In this document: positions 1-6,195 of the stretch, piece after piece
How positions within the stretch are numbered: position 1 is the stretch's first letter
Layout of the letters: each line of letters starts with the position of its first letter
NCBI GenBank assembly: GCA_029939785.1
Contig: JAOZSG010000075.1
Coordinates: 1-6,660, forward strand
Direction: 5' to 3'
Length of the DNA: 6,660 nucleotides
From: Fidelibacterota bacterium
Lineage (GTDB): Bacteria > Fidelibacterota > UBA2242 > JAFGTP01
The notes under the pieces: model-generated
Database searches by the model: none
Told to the model about the DNA's origin: nothing
What the model saw: only the letters and a program-made list of their open reading frames with translations
Translations under genes and position numbers: made by a program

Positions 1-315
1 TATGGTAATCCGACCTTACATTTTGATGTATCACCAAATGTATTCCGACCTATTCCAAAGGTTGTATCAGCTTTTATTTCCATTAAAGTCGATGAAAACA
101 GAATAGATAGAAATTTCTTACCCATTTTTCGCAATGTTGTTAAAACAGCTTTTAATAAACGGCGAAAGACATTGAGAAATTCATTACGAGAATTATTACC
201 GAATAATATTAAAAATTGTCCAATTGATCTGGTACGCCGTGCAGAAACACTTAATATTAAGGAATTTGAAATTATTACAAAATTTATTCAAAAAAATACT
301 GATTTTTCCTTGTAA
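1..315 (+). CDS. rsmA: 16S rRNA (adenine1518-N6/adenine1519-N6)-dimethyltransferase, C-terminal part
   Basis: The last 104 residues of RsmA/KsgA are present; the start and the SAM-binding Rossmann domain lie left of the window. RsmA dimethylates two adjacent adenines in the helix 45 loop of 16S rRNA during late 30S subunit assembly. Seen here: the post-catalytic motif FRPIPKVVSAF (family form F-x-P-x-PKVxSA) at about codons 15-25. It is followed by the C-terminal helical domain with AFNKRRKTLRNSL, a family hallmark, and then RRAETLNIKEF, matching the usual R-A-E-x-L-xxxEF segment. The stop is TAA at 313-315. No frame break is visible. A tRNA gene follows on the same strand after 56 bases. The family identification is firm; only completeness upstream is unknown. 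Confidence 0.93.
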   Translation, partial: YGNPTLHFDVSPNVFRPIPKVVSAFISIKVDENRIDRNFLPIFRNVVKTAFNKRRKTLRNSLRELLPNNIKNCPIDLVRRAETLNIKEFEIITKFIQKNTDFSL

Positions 316-340
316 AATTCAATTCATCAAAATAAATTTA
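310..340 (+). promoter_or_regulatory. possible Bacteroidota-type promoter for the tRNA gene
   Basis: TTG at 310-312 (overlapping the last codon of rsmA) and TAAATTTA at 333-340 are separated by 20 bases. This fits the Bacteroidota housekeeping pattern of a -33 TTG and a -7 TAnnTTTG box, with one mismatch in the last base. Transcription would start around 345-350, giving a leader of about 25 bases before the tRNA at 372. In such AT-rich sequence a chance match is possible. Confidence 0.35.
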
Positions 341-371
341 CGTGCTTTTTGTTAGAGAACAAAACGTGTTG

Positions 372-444
372 GGGCCCCTAGCTCAACGGTTAGAGCGCCG
401 GACTCATAATCCGTCGGTTCGGGGTTCGAATCCCCGGGGGCCCA
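372..444 (+). tRNA. tRNA with CAT anticodon, probably tRNA-Ile2 (lysidine type), otherwise elongator tRNA-Met
   Basis: A full cloverleaf can be folded by hand. The acceptor stem GGGCCCC (372-378) pairs with GGGGCCC (437-443), with discriminator A444. The D stem is GCTC/GAGC (381-384, 393-396) with an 8-base loop. The anticodon loop is CTCATAA (403-409) with anticodon CAT at 405-407. The T stem CGGGG/CCCCG flanks the loop TTCGAAT (425-431). CCA is not encoded. The acceptor pairs C4-G69 and C5-G68 and the short D loop resemble the E. coli minor tRNA-Ile, whose C34 is changed to lysidine by TilS so that it reads AUA. Initiator tRNA is unlikely because pair 1-72 is a normal G-C. The base of the anticodon stem (398/414) is a C-U mismatch. 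The gene is far more GC-rich than its surroundings, as usual for tRNAs in AT-rich genomes. Confidence 0.95.
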
Positions 445-448
445 CAAT

Positions 449-490
449 AAAAAAAGTCTTGTAAGTGTTATATTTACAAGACTTTTTTTT
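449..490 (+). terminator. rho-independent terminator after the tRNA, potentially bidirectional
   Basis: An inverted repeat with core AGTCTTGTAA (455-464) pairs with TTACAAGACT (474-483) around a 9-base loop. It is followed by a run of T to 490 and preceded by a run of A from 449, so the stem can extend to about 16 pairs. It begins only five bases after the tRNA. The A tract on the other side means it could also stop leftward transcription from the phosphatase gene. Confidence 0.9.
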
Positions 491-635
491 ATCATATTAA
501 CTTTAAAATTATTCCTCACAAAACACTTTACAAAAAAAATCGATTTACGAACAAGGATTAACGAATTTTGATAAGATTTATCAGTTCTGTGCTTTAAAAT
601 TTTCTTGTTGATGTTTTTGTCTTGTGCTAAATATT

Positions 636-662
636 AATAATTTGATACTATTTCAAATTATT
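636..662 (-). other. AT-rich stem-loop at the 3' end of the phosphatase gene
   Basis: AATAATTTGA (636-645) pairs perfectly with TCAAATTATT (653-662) around a 7-base loop, touching the stop codon of the leftward phosphatase gene. The stem is almost all A-T and has no clear T tract after it on the minus strand, so it is at best a weak terminator or transcript end. The rest of 491-635 shows no gene; the bidirectional terminator at 449-490 may be the real stop. Confidence 0.25.
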
Positions 663-1444
663 TACTTAATAAGCATTCGTTGAAGATTTATTATAGAATT
701 TTGTGGAATTCCACAATTTTTGATGAGATACTCTTCTATTGTGCCAAATGTCTTATAAATATCATCAAGAATTTCTTCTAAATATTCACGACGGACCTCA
801 AACATTGGTTTCATTTTTTCAGCAGAAACCTGGAAAAGACTCATCCAACGTAAATATTTAATATGTTTTTCCATTCTTGGCTTAATGAATTTATTAGAGG
901 CCATATAAGAATCTATAACTTCCTGGCGAGGTACTCCGGCAAGTAATTGAATAACTGCTGAAAGAAAACCTGTTCTGTCCTTGCCACCTGTACAATGTAT
1001 CAAAATCGGGAAATTTTTATTATCAGAAATCATTTCAAAAAAGTTTTTAATTTGTGCATTACGCTCAAAAGCTAATTTTTGATAAAATTCTCTTACAGTT
1101 TCTTCAAAATTAATTTTCCTTAATTTTAATAATAAATAAAGAAACTTTTCTAATCCTGTAAAATCTTTTTCAAAATGATAAAAAGGTATATGAATTTTTT
1201 TTATTCCCTTATTTTTGGGAATCCGATCAGGTTTCGGCTCATATTCATTAGGAGTTCTAAAATCAAATATTGATTTTAATTTTAATTTGGATAATTTTAT
1301 TAAATCTTTGTTTGTTAATTGAGATAAATCATCAGATCTATAAATAATTCCTGTTTTCATTTTTTTTCCGCTCTTTGTTGTAAATCCACCAACATCACGA
1401 AAATTTAGTGCTCCATCAAATTTTATTCTGAATTTTTCTTTCAT
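662..1444 (-). CDS. tyrosine/lipid phosphatase, HCxxGKDRTG family (Y_phosphatase3-like)
   Basis: A complete 260-residue cytosolic protein without signal peptide or membrane segment. The P-loop signature HCTGGKDRTG lies at 150-159, with nucleophilic Cys151 and phosphate-binding Arg157 (C-x5-R). The N-terminal NFRDVGG (14-20) is the conserved substrate-pocket segment, and DFRTPNEYE (61-69) is the usual D-x-R-x-x-x-E element. This motif set is that of the secreted or cytosolic phosphatases related to mycobacterial PtpB and Listeria LipA, which remove phosphate from phosphotyrosine, phosphoserine/threonine or phosphoinositides; the substrate here cannot be told. Length is normal for the family. 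The ATG at 1444 is chosen because the conserved NFRD motif follows at the expected distance. The mRNA upstream has only a weak purine stretch. It stands alone: it converges on the tRNA and is separated from the aro operon by 343 bases. Confidence 0.88.
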   Translation of the reverse strand: MKEKFRIKFDGALNFRDVGGFTTKSGKKMKTGIIYRSDDLSQLTNKDLIKLSKLKLKSIFDFRTPNEYEPKPDRIPKNKGIKKIHIPFYHFEKDFTGLEKFLYLLLKLRKINFEETVREFYQKLAFERNAQIKNFFEMISDNKNFPILIHCTGGKDRTGFLSAVIQLLAGVPRQEVIDSYMASNKFIKPRMEKHIKYLRWMSLFQVSAEKMKPMFEVRREYLEEILDDIYKTFGTIEEYLIKNCGIPQNSIINLQRMLIK

Positions 1445-1787
1445 TTCAGTTTATATCTTTTCATTTTTTCTCATTTTAATAAACAAACTACGGTATTAAA
1501 ATATTACATAAAATTACATTATATGCAATAGTAAATAATAAAAAATTGAAAATTTATGCTTTAGTGGAAAAGTATAACTGATATTTCCGAATTAATTTAT
1601 AGAGGAGAGCATGGTGTATAAATTTTCTTTAAAATCAATTAAACTCCTCCCTGACATAGAGTTATAAATATTATCAATTATAAACCTTCAGTATACTCTT
1701 ATTTTGAAGAAAACGATTTAAATATTCGAGTTTATGGATTGAATCAGAACAATATTGAAAAAGGGTTTCGAATAATAATAAGTAATT
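1445..1787. other. spacer without an intact gene; possible decayed coding scraps
   Basis: No convincing gene, RNA or terminator is seen in this AT-rich spacer. Two plus-strand scraps look coding-like. (1) At 1611-1667 an ATG preceded by a purine-rich GAGGAG (about 1602-1607) opens an 18-codon frame, MVYKFSLKSIKLLPDIEL, then a stop. It resembles the first strand of RecF/SMC-like AAA ATPases only loosely. (2) From about 1655, in another frame, translation gives ENDLNIRVYGLNQNNIEKGF and onward, open into the 3' end of the aro fusion gene. They could be remnants of one broken gene, or chance. The promoter of the leftward phosphatase gene should lie in the left part, but I cannot place it. Confidence 0.3.
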
Positions 1788-3767
1788 TCATTGAAAATGG
1801 GTTGGGTTTACAATTGCCTGTTCCATTATTTCATAGTCTGGTTCTTTTCCTGTCCATATTTTCTGTTGTGCAATAGCCTGGTATATCAACATTTTTTCTC
1901 CTGTAATGATTGTACAATTTGCTTTTTTTGCATTTTTTAGAAATTTCGTCATTAATGGTTTATAAACAATATCCATAACAATTTTATTAGGAGGAAAAGT
2001 ATTAATAATAGACTTATCAATATTTGGATACATACCAACACTTGTAGTATTAATAATTATATCAAATTGGCTTAATTTTTCATTAATATTATCCATTTTA
2101 ATCGCATTTACATGAAATTCATCAGCAAGTTTTTGTGCAGTTTTGAATGTGCGGTTTGCAATTGTAATTTCAGATTTTTCCAAAATCAAACCATATATAA
2201 TTGCACGAGCTGCACCTCCTGCTCCAAGCACTAAAACTTTTTTTAAAAATAGATCTGCCACTGTTTGAATTGCAGTAATAGCACCTATATAATCGGTATT
2301 ATACCCATAGAATACACCTTCTGTAGATATTATTGTGTTAACTGCACCAATTCTTTTTGCTGTATTATCAATGATATTCAGGTGTTTAATTATGTCAATT
2401 TTATAAGGTATTGTAACCGCGGCACCTTTAAAATTATGGGATTTAAAATTGTTCATAAACTTATCTAAGTCGTCAACTGATGATATTTTAAAAGGTATAA
2501 AACAAGCATTTAATTGATTTTCATCAAAAGCAGGATTATGCATGTATTTTGATTTCGAATTTTCTGCAAACTCTCCAATTATTCCGAATATATTTGTCTT
2601 TGTATTAATATTTTGAATATTGTATAATTCCAGCATTTCTTCAATATTGACTTGACCTGGTGCAGAAACTTTACCTGTATTTAAAGAACTGTAAGTTATA
2701 AGAGATCCATATTTAGGAGCGAGTATTCTCGATATTTCTCCTTTTTGATTCATGCAAAATGAAATTAAATTATTCTTATTTTCTAATAATCTAAATATTT
2801 CAAAATTATCATTTATTGAATTTGCTGTAGTAATGAATTTTACAATGTCCGGATTTTGAGCATTTATCATATCATAAATTTTGTTTAATTCTAATAAATT
2901 TGGAGTTTCACTGAAATTATGAAACGATAATATGACTTTTGTGTCTTCACTTTTTCCTATAAATTCTTTTGCCCATTTAGTTCCATATTCAATATCTATG
3001 TATTCACATTTATTTTCTAATGCACAATTAAATATCTGTTTTCTAACAGAATCATCTATATCAACAGTTCCGCCTTGTTCTTTTATTCTACAGGTTACTA
3101 TTACAGGTATTTTAACAGATTCCAAAATTTGTTTAAACTTTAATACATCAATATCTTCAATATAATCCAATCGAAGTTCAATAATATCTGCAACTTCATT
3201 TACTTTTAATATCTCTTCCTTAGCACTATGAACATTTGTTTCAACTATTGGGATACAGATTTTAGTTTTGTTTATAAAATTGGATATTTCCTTAACAATC
3301 TCTTTAATTGATTTATTATCTGTAATTATTTCGATATCCGATGCAATAGAATATAATGGATTCCTTTTTTTCAATACAGTTTTTATCTCTGTGATAAAAT
3401 CGTTATTAGATGTCAAAGCCGGTCTGTTTTGACAATCTTGAATTCTGGATACGATTACATCCACACTTGCTTTCAGCCAAAACACATCACCTAATTGCTT
3501 TAATTTATTGATATTAGTTTTTGATTCAATTACTCCACCACCACAATCAATAATTGTATCTCTACACTTGATTTTATTGATTATTTCTTCTTCAAGTTTC
3601 CGAAACTCTTCCCAACCATTATTATTTACAAACTTAGATATATCACCATATTTCTCAATAAAAATCGTATCAGTGCTAATTATATTTCTATGTAACTTCT
3701 TTCCAAGTTCCTTAGCAACTACAGATTTACCAGTTCCCCGATATCCAATTAGTATAATATTAGCCAT
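1788..3767 (-). CDS. aroKDE: trifunctional shikimate kinase / type I 3-dehydroquinase / shikimate dehydrogenase
   Basis: A 659-residue fusion of three shikimate enzymes. Residues 1-168 are shikimate kinase: P-loop GYRGTGKS (8-15), Asp33, Arg56 in GWEEFR, CGGGVIES (75-82), lid RPAL (115-118) and RNPLY (135-139). Residues 170-389 are type I dehydroquinase: ELRLD (197-201), TCR (225-227), DIE (258-260), catalytic His283 in SFHNF, Schiff-base Lys310, SR (346-347) and SAPGQ (368-372). Residues 391-659 are NADP-type shikimate dehydrogenase: S404/S406 before HN (410-411), VTIPYK with catalytic Lys456, GYNTD with catalytic Asp492, GAGGAA (515-520), NRT (538-540), NTTSVGM and the closing GEKMLIYQ. All main catalytic residues are present. 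It converts dehydroquinate to shikimate and phosphorylates it. The kinase's first usual Asp (D-x-D) is Ser31. It is the last gene of aroB-aroA-aroKDE, and its ATG overlaps the aroA stop by 8 bases, suggesting translational coupling. Confidence 0.96.
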   Translation of the reverse strand: MANIILIGYRGTGKSVVAKELGKKLHRNIISTDTIFIEKYGDISKFVNNNGWEEFRKLEEEIINKIKCRDTIIDCGGGVIESKTNINKLKQLGDVFWLKASVDVIVSRIQDCQNRPALTSNNDFITEIKTVLKKRNPLYSIASDIEIITDNKSIKEIVKEISNFINKTKICIPIVETNVHSAKEEILKVNEVADIIELRLDYIEDIDVLKFKQILESVKIPVIVTCRIKEQGGTVDIDDSVRKQIFNCALENKCEYIDIEYGTKWAKEFIGKSEDTKVILSFHNFSETPNLLELNKIYDMINAQNPDIVKFITTANSINDNFEIFRLLENKNNLISFCMNQKGEISRILAPKYGSLITYSSLNTGKVSAPGQVNIEEMLELYNIQNINTKTNIFGIIGEFAENSKSKYMHNPAFDENQLNACFIPFKISSVDDLDKFMNNFKSHNFKGAAVTIPYKIDIIKHLNIIDNTAKRIGAVNTIISTEGVFYGYNTDYIGAITAIQTVADLFLKKVLVLGAGGAARAIIYGLILEKSEITIANRTFKTAQKLADEFHVNAIKMDNINEKLSQFDIIINTTSVGMYPNIDKSIINTFPPNKIVMDIVYKPLMTKFLKNAKKANCTIITGEKMLIYQAIAQQKIWTGKEPDYEIMEQAIVNPTHFQ

Positions 3768-5034
3768 TAATAATTTCTACACCGATTTCTTTAAGTTTAT
3801 CCCAGTATCCAGGAAATGATTTTCCTGCACATTCAGGATTCATAATTTTAATACCTTCCTGTACCAATCCAATTATTGCCATACTCATTGCCATTCTATG
3901 ATCGCTATGAGTATCAACCACAGCACTATTCAATACAGAAGGATATATAATCATCGCATCATTAGTTGTTTCTACTCTACAACCCATTTTTCGGAGTTCA
4001 AAAGCAGTATCGTTTATTCTATCACATTCTTTATATTTCAGATTCTCAATATGTCGTATTATAGTTTTTTTCATGGCAAATGGTGCTAATGCTGTAAGAG
4101 TTTGTACTGTATCTGGCATTGGTTCCATATCAATATCAATTCCAAGTAATTGTTCCGGTCCGGTTACAATAATAAAATCACTACCTTTCTCTATATAACA
4201 TCCCATTTTCTCCAAAACACTGATAAACCGTGCTTCACCATGTTTTGAATTTAGATTAAGATTTTTTACTTTAATTTTTCCTTTTAATAATGCAGCAATA
4301 GCAAAGAAATAATTTGCAGAACTCCAGTCGCCCGGAACAGAAAATTTCATTCCGGTATATTTTTGACCTGCTTTAACACGGAAACATTTATATTCATTAC
4401 GTACAACTACAACTCCGAATTTTTCCATTAAATCAATTGTCAAATCTACATATTTTTTTGAAACAAGCTCAGTTGTCAGGTTTATTACAACATCTTTTTC
4501 CGCAAAAGGTGCAACCAATAATAATCCACTAATATATTGACTACTGACATTTCCGCTTATATTTGTTGTTCCTCCTACAAGTTTACCTTCTAAAAAATCT
4601 ATCGGAGGACAGCCGGCATTTGATTTAACTTTTACTCCAAGATTTCCCAGTGCATCCAAAAGTTCACCAACTGGTCTTTGACAGATCCTTTGGCTTCCGG
4701 TAATATGTATTTTATCATTACTTAATGCTGCCACACAAGTGATAAATCGCATTAATGTACCGGATTCACCAACATCAAGTTTTTTACCTTTTACATTCAA
4801 TTTGCCGGAACAACCAATGATTTCAAGGGTATCATGATCCTGTTTAATATTAATCCCAAGATGTTTTAATGCCTGAATTGAATGATTTATATCATCATTA
4901 TCAGGCACATTAGTTATTGTTGTAATTCCATCAGCAAGAGCGGCAATTATTAATACTCTGTTGGCAATGTATTTACTACCTGGAACATTTATTTCTTTAT
5001 AATCCAATTGTTTCAGTGGTTTAATTTCAATCAT
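3760..5034 (-). CDS. aroA: 3-phosphoshikimate 1-carboxyvinyltransferase (EPSP synthase)
   Basis: A 424-residue EPSP synthase, full length. It transfers the enolpyruvyl group of PEP to shikimate-3-phosphate in the cytosol. Motifs in order: PGSKYIANR (18-26, with Lys21 and Arg26), GESGTLMR (89-96, the PEP site), RPVGELLDAL (120-129), SSQYISG (164-170), DWSSANY (236-242), catalytic Asp308 in MPDT, KYKECDR (333-339, with Glu336), SDHRMAMS (377-384) and KSFPGYWD (405-412). In the first motif the usual Ser after the lysine is Tyr22, which is uncommon. The ATG at 5034 has an AGG eight bases upstream (5043-5045), and the conserved PGSK follows at the normal distance. It begins 14 bases after the aroB stop and ends inside the start of the fused aroKDE gene, so it is the middle gene of a three-gene operon. 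Confidence 0.97.
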   Translation of the reverse strand: MIEIKPLKQLDYKEINVPGSKYIANRVLIIAALADGITTITNVPDNDDINHSIQALKHLGINIKQDHDTLEIIGCSGKLNVKGKKLDVGESGTLMRFITCVAALSNDKIHITGSQRICQRPVGELLDALGNLGVKVKSNAGCPPIDFLEGKLVGGTTNISGNVSSQYISGLLLVAPFAEKDVVINLTTELVSKKYVDLTIDLMEKFGVVVVRNEYKCFRVKAGQKYTGMKFSVPGDWSSANYFFAIAALLKGKIKVKNLNLNSKHGEARFISVLEKMGCYIEKGSDFIIVTGPEQLLGIDIDMEPMPDTVQTLTALAPFAMKKTIIRHIENLKYKECDRINDTAFELRKMGCRVETTNDAMIIYPSVLNSAVVDTHSDHRMAMSMAIIGLVQEGIKIMNPECAGKSFPGYWDKLKEIGVEIING

Positions 5035-5048
5035 TGATTTAACCTGTT

Positions 5049-6161
5049 TTATTTTTTTCTGCAGTTTTGAATGGCTTCTGTGATTTGCTCTTTTTCCATA
5101 AAGATAGAAAACTTTCCATTTTCTTCTTTTATTTCGCCTATTTTTCTTAAAATATTAAATTTTGGTATTCCATTGACAGATTTTTTGTCAGATTTCATTA
5201 CGTGAAAAATGTCTTCTTCTGTAAAACAATTGTCAATTTTTGAAGGCATTTGCAAATCATCAATTAATGATATTATTCTACTACCTTCTTCTTTTGAAAG
5301 ATATCCGGCAATAACGCCTAATATTGTTTCTACTGCCATACCAATGCTAACAGCAAACCCATGTTTTACTTCATACTTGGAAAGAGTTTCTACTGCATGT
5401 CCAATTGTATGACCGTAGTTTAAAATTTGTCTCAATCCACGTTCCTGCTCGTCCTGACTTACAACTTCTCTTTTTAATTCAACACAGCGTTTTATTATAT
5501 GAAAAATGACTTTTTTTTCACGTAATAATATTTTCTTACTATTATCTTCTATATACTTGAATAAATCATTGTCGAGAATAATAGCCATTTTCAGACTTTC
5601 GGCAAATCCATTCAAAAATTCTATATCAGGTAAAGTTTCAAGCAGATTCAGATCAGCAAATACAGCTTTGGGTGGCCAGAAAGTACCAATCAAATTCTTT
5701 CCATATTTTGTGTTAACAGCTGTTTTTCCGCCAACTGAGGAATCAACCATAGCAAGCATTGATGTCGGAATCTGTACAACAGGAACTCCTCTTTTATATG
5801 TAGAGGCAACAAATCCTGCCAAATCTCCAACAACACCACCACCGAGAGCAAGTATAACTGTATCACGACCAAATTGTTTTTCTAAAAGTTTATCATCAAT
5901 TTCATTTTTTATTTCTCTTGATTTACTATGTTCACCCGGTTTAATAGTAATTACAAAAATTGAAAACTCACTGAGAATATTTTCTATTGTTGTCAGATGG
6001 TATTTTTCTACATTTTCATCAGTAATAATTACAATTTTATAATTTTTAAATGATTTATTGAGAAAATCAGGTAATTCAATAATTGTATTATCACCTAAAT
6101 GAATTATATACTCTTCACCTTTTGAATCCACATTAACCGTAATTTGTGTATTAACTTTCAA
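5049..6161 (-). CDS. aroB: 3-dehydroquinate synthase
   Basis: A 370-residue NAD- and metal-dependent enzyme that cyclises DAHP to 3-dehydroquinate, the first step covered by this operon. Seen: KPGEHSKS (74-81), the nucleotide-binding GGGVVGDLAGF (108-118), RG (124-125), MVDSSVGGKTAVN (138-150), GKNLIGTFW (154-162) and LETLP (174-178). The metal ligands are Glu188 in GFAESLK, His251 in GHTIGH and His267 in KHGFA. Length and residue set are those of a working enzyme. No ATG fits. The frame is blocked by an in-frame TGA (6168-6170) just upstream, so the likely start is the TTG at 6159-6161, placed seven bases into a heptamer repeat; a weak GGGA lies about 10 bases before it. It is the first aro gene, 34 bases after the end of the nucleotidyltransferase gene, with no clear promoter in that gap. 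Confidence 0.96.
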   Translation of the reverse strand: MKVNTQITVNVDSKGEEYIIHLGDNTIIELPDFLNKSFKNYKIVIITDENVEKYHLTTIENILSEFSIFVITIKPGEHSKSREIKNEIDDKLLEKQFGRDTVILALGGGVVGDLAGFVASTYKRGVPVVQIPTSMLAMVDSSVGGKTAVNTKYGKNLIGTFWPPKAVFADLNLLETLPDIEFLNGFAESLKMAIILDNDLFKYIEDNSKKILLREKKVIFHIIKRCVELKREVVSQDEQERGLRQILNYGHTIGHAVETLSKYEVKHGFAVSIGMAVETILGVIAGYLSKEEGSRIISLIDDLQMPSKIDNCFTEEDIFHVMKSDKKSVNGIPKFNILRKIGEIKEENGKFSIFMEKEQITEAIQNCRKK

Positions 6162-6183
6162 TTTTCAATTTCCCATTTTCAAT
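6156..6183. repeat. imperfect tandem heptamer repeat over the aroB start
   Basis: On the plus strand four heptamers follow one another: TTTCAAT (6156-6162), TTTCAAT (6163-6169), TTCCCAT (6170-6176, diverged) and TTTCAAT (6177-6183). On the coding strand this reads ATTGAAA, ATGGGAA, ATTGAAA, ATTGAAA, and the last unit contains the TTG start of aroB. It fills most of the gap between the nucleotidyltransferase gene and aroB. Slippage in such a repeat would change the leader length. Confidence 0.7.
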
Positions 6184-6195
6184 CTTAATTATTAG

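Noticed and set aside
569..583. TGATAA/TTATCA stem-loop between the tRNA terminator and the phosphatase gene
   Set aside because: Six mostly A-T pairs with a three-base loop and no T tract; not distinguishable from chance.
1518..1523. TATAAT on the minus strand as a -10 box for the phosphatase gene
   Set aside because: No acceptable -35 at the right spacing, and such hexamers are expected by chance in sequence this AT-rich.
1602..1650. GAGGAG and CTCCTCC as arms of an inverted repeat
   Set aside because: Only six pairs around a loop of more than 30 bases; the arms do not extend.
3755..3775. Programmed ribosomal frameshift joining aroA and aroKDE
   Set aside because: No slippery heptamer or downstream stem is visible; a simple stop-start overlap with its own ATG explains the site.
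3508..3819. Plus-strand open frame of 103 codons opposite the kinase domain
   Set aside because: Antisense to the P-loop region of a well-supported gene and without any family motif; the other plus-strand frames at 2265, 2932, 3898 and 5209 fail for the same reason.
5690..5872. Minus-strand 60-codon frame inside aroB
   Set aside because: Same strand but a different frame from the conserved NAD-binding part of aroB; an out-of-frame shadow.
5506..6042. Long plus-strand open frame of 178 codons opposite aroB
   Set aside because: Lies wholly antisense to a clear DHQ synthase, and its translation has the low-complexity, Ser/Ile/Phe-rich look of an antisense shadow with no recognisable motif.
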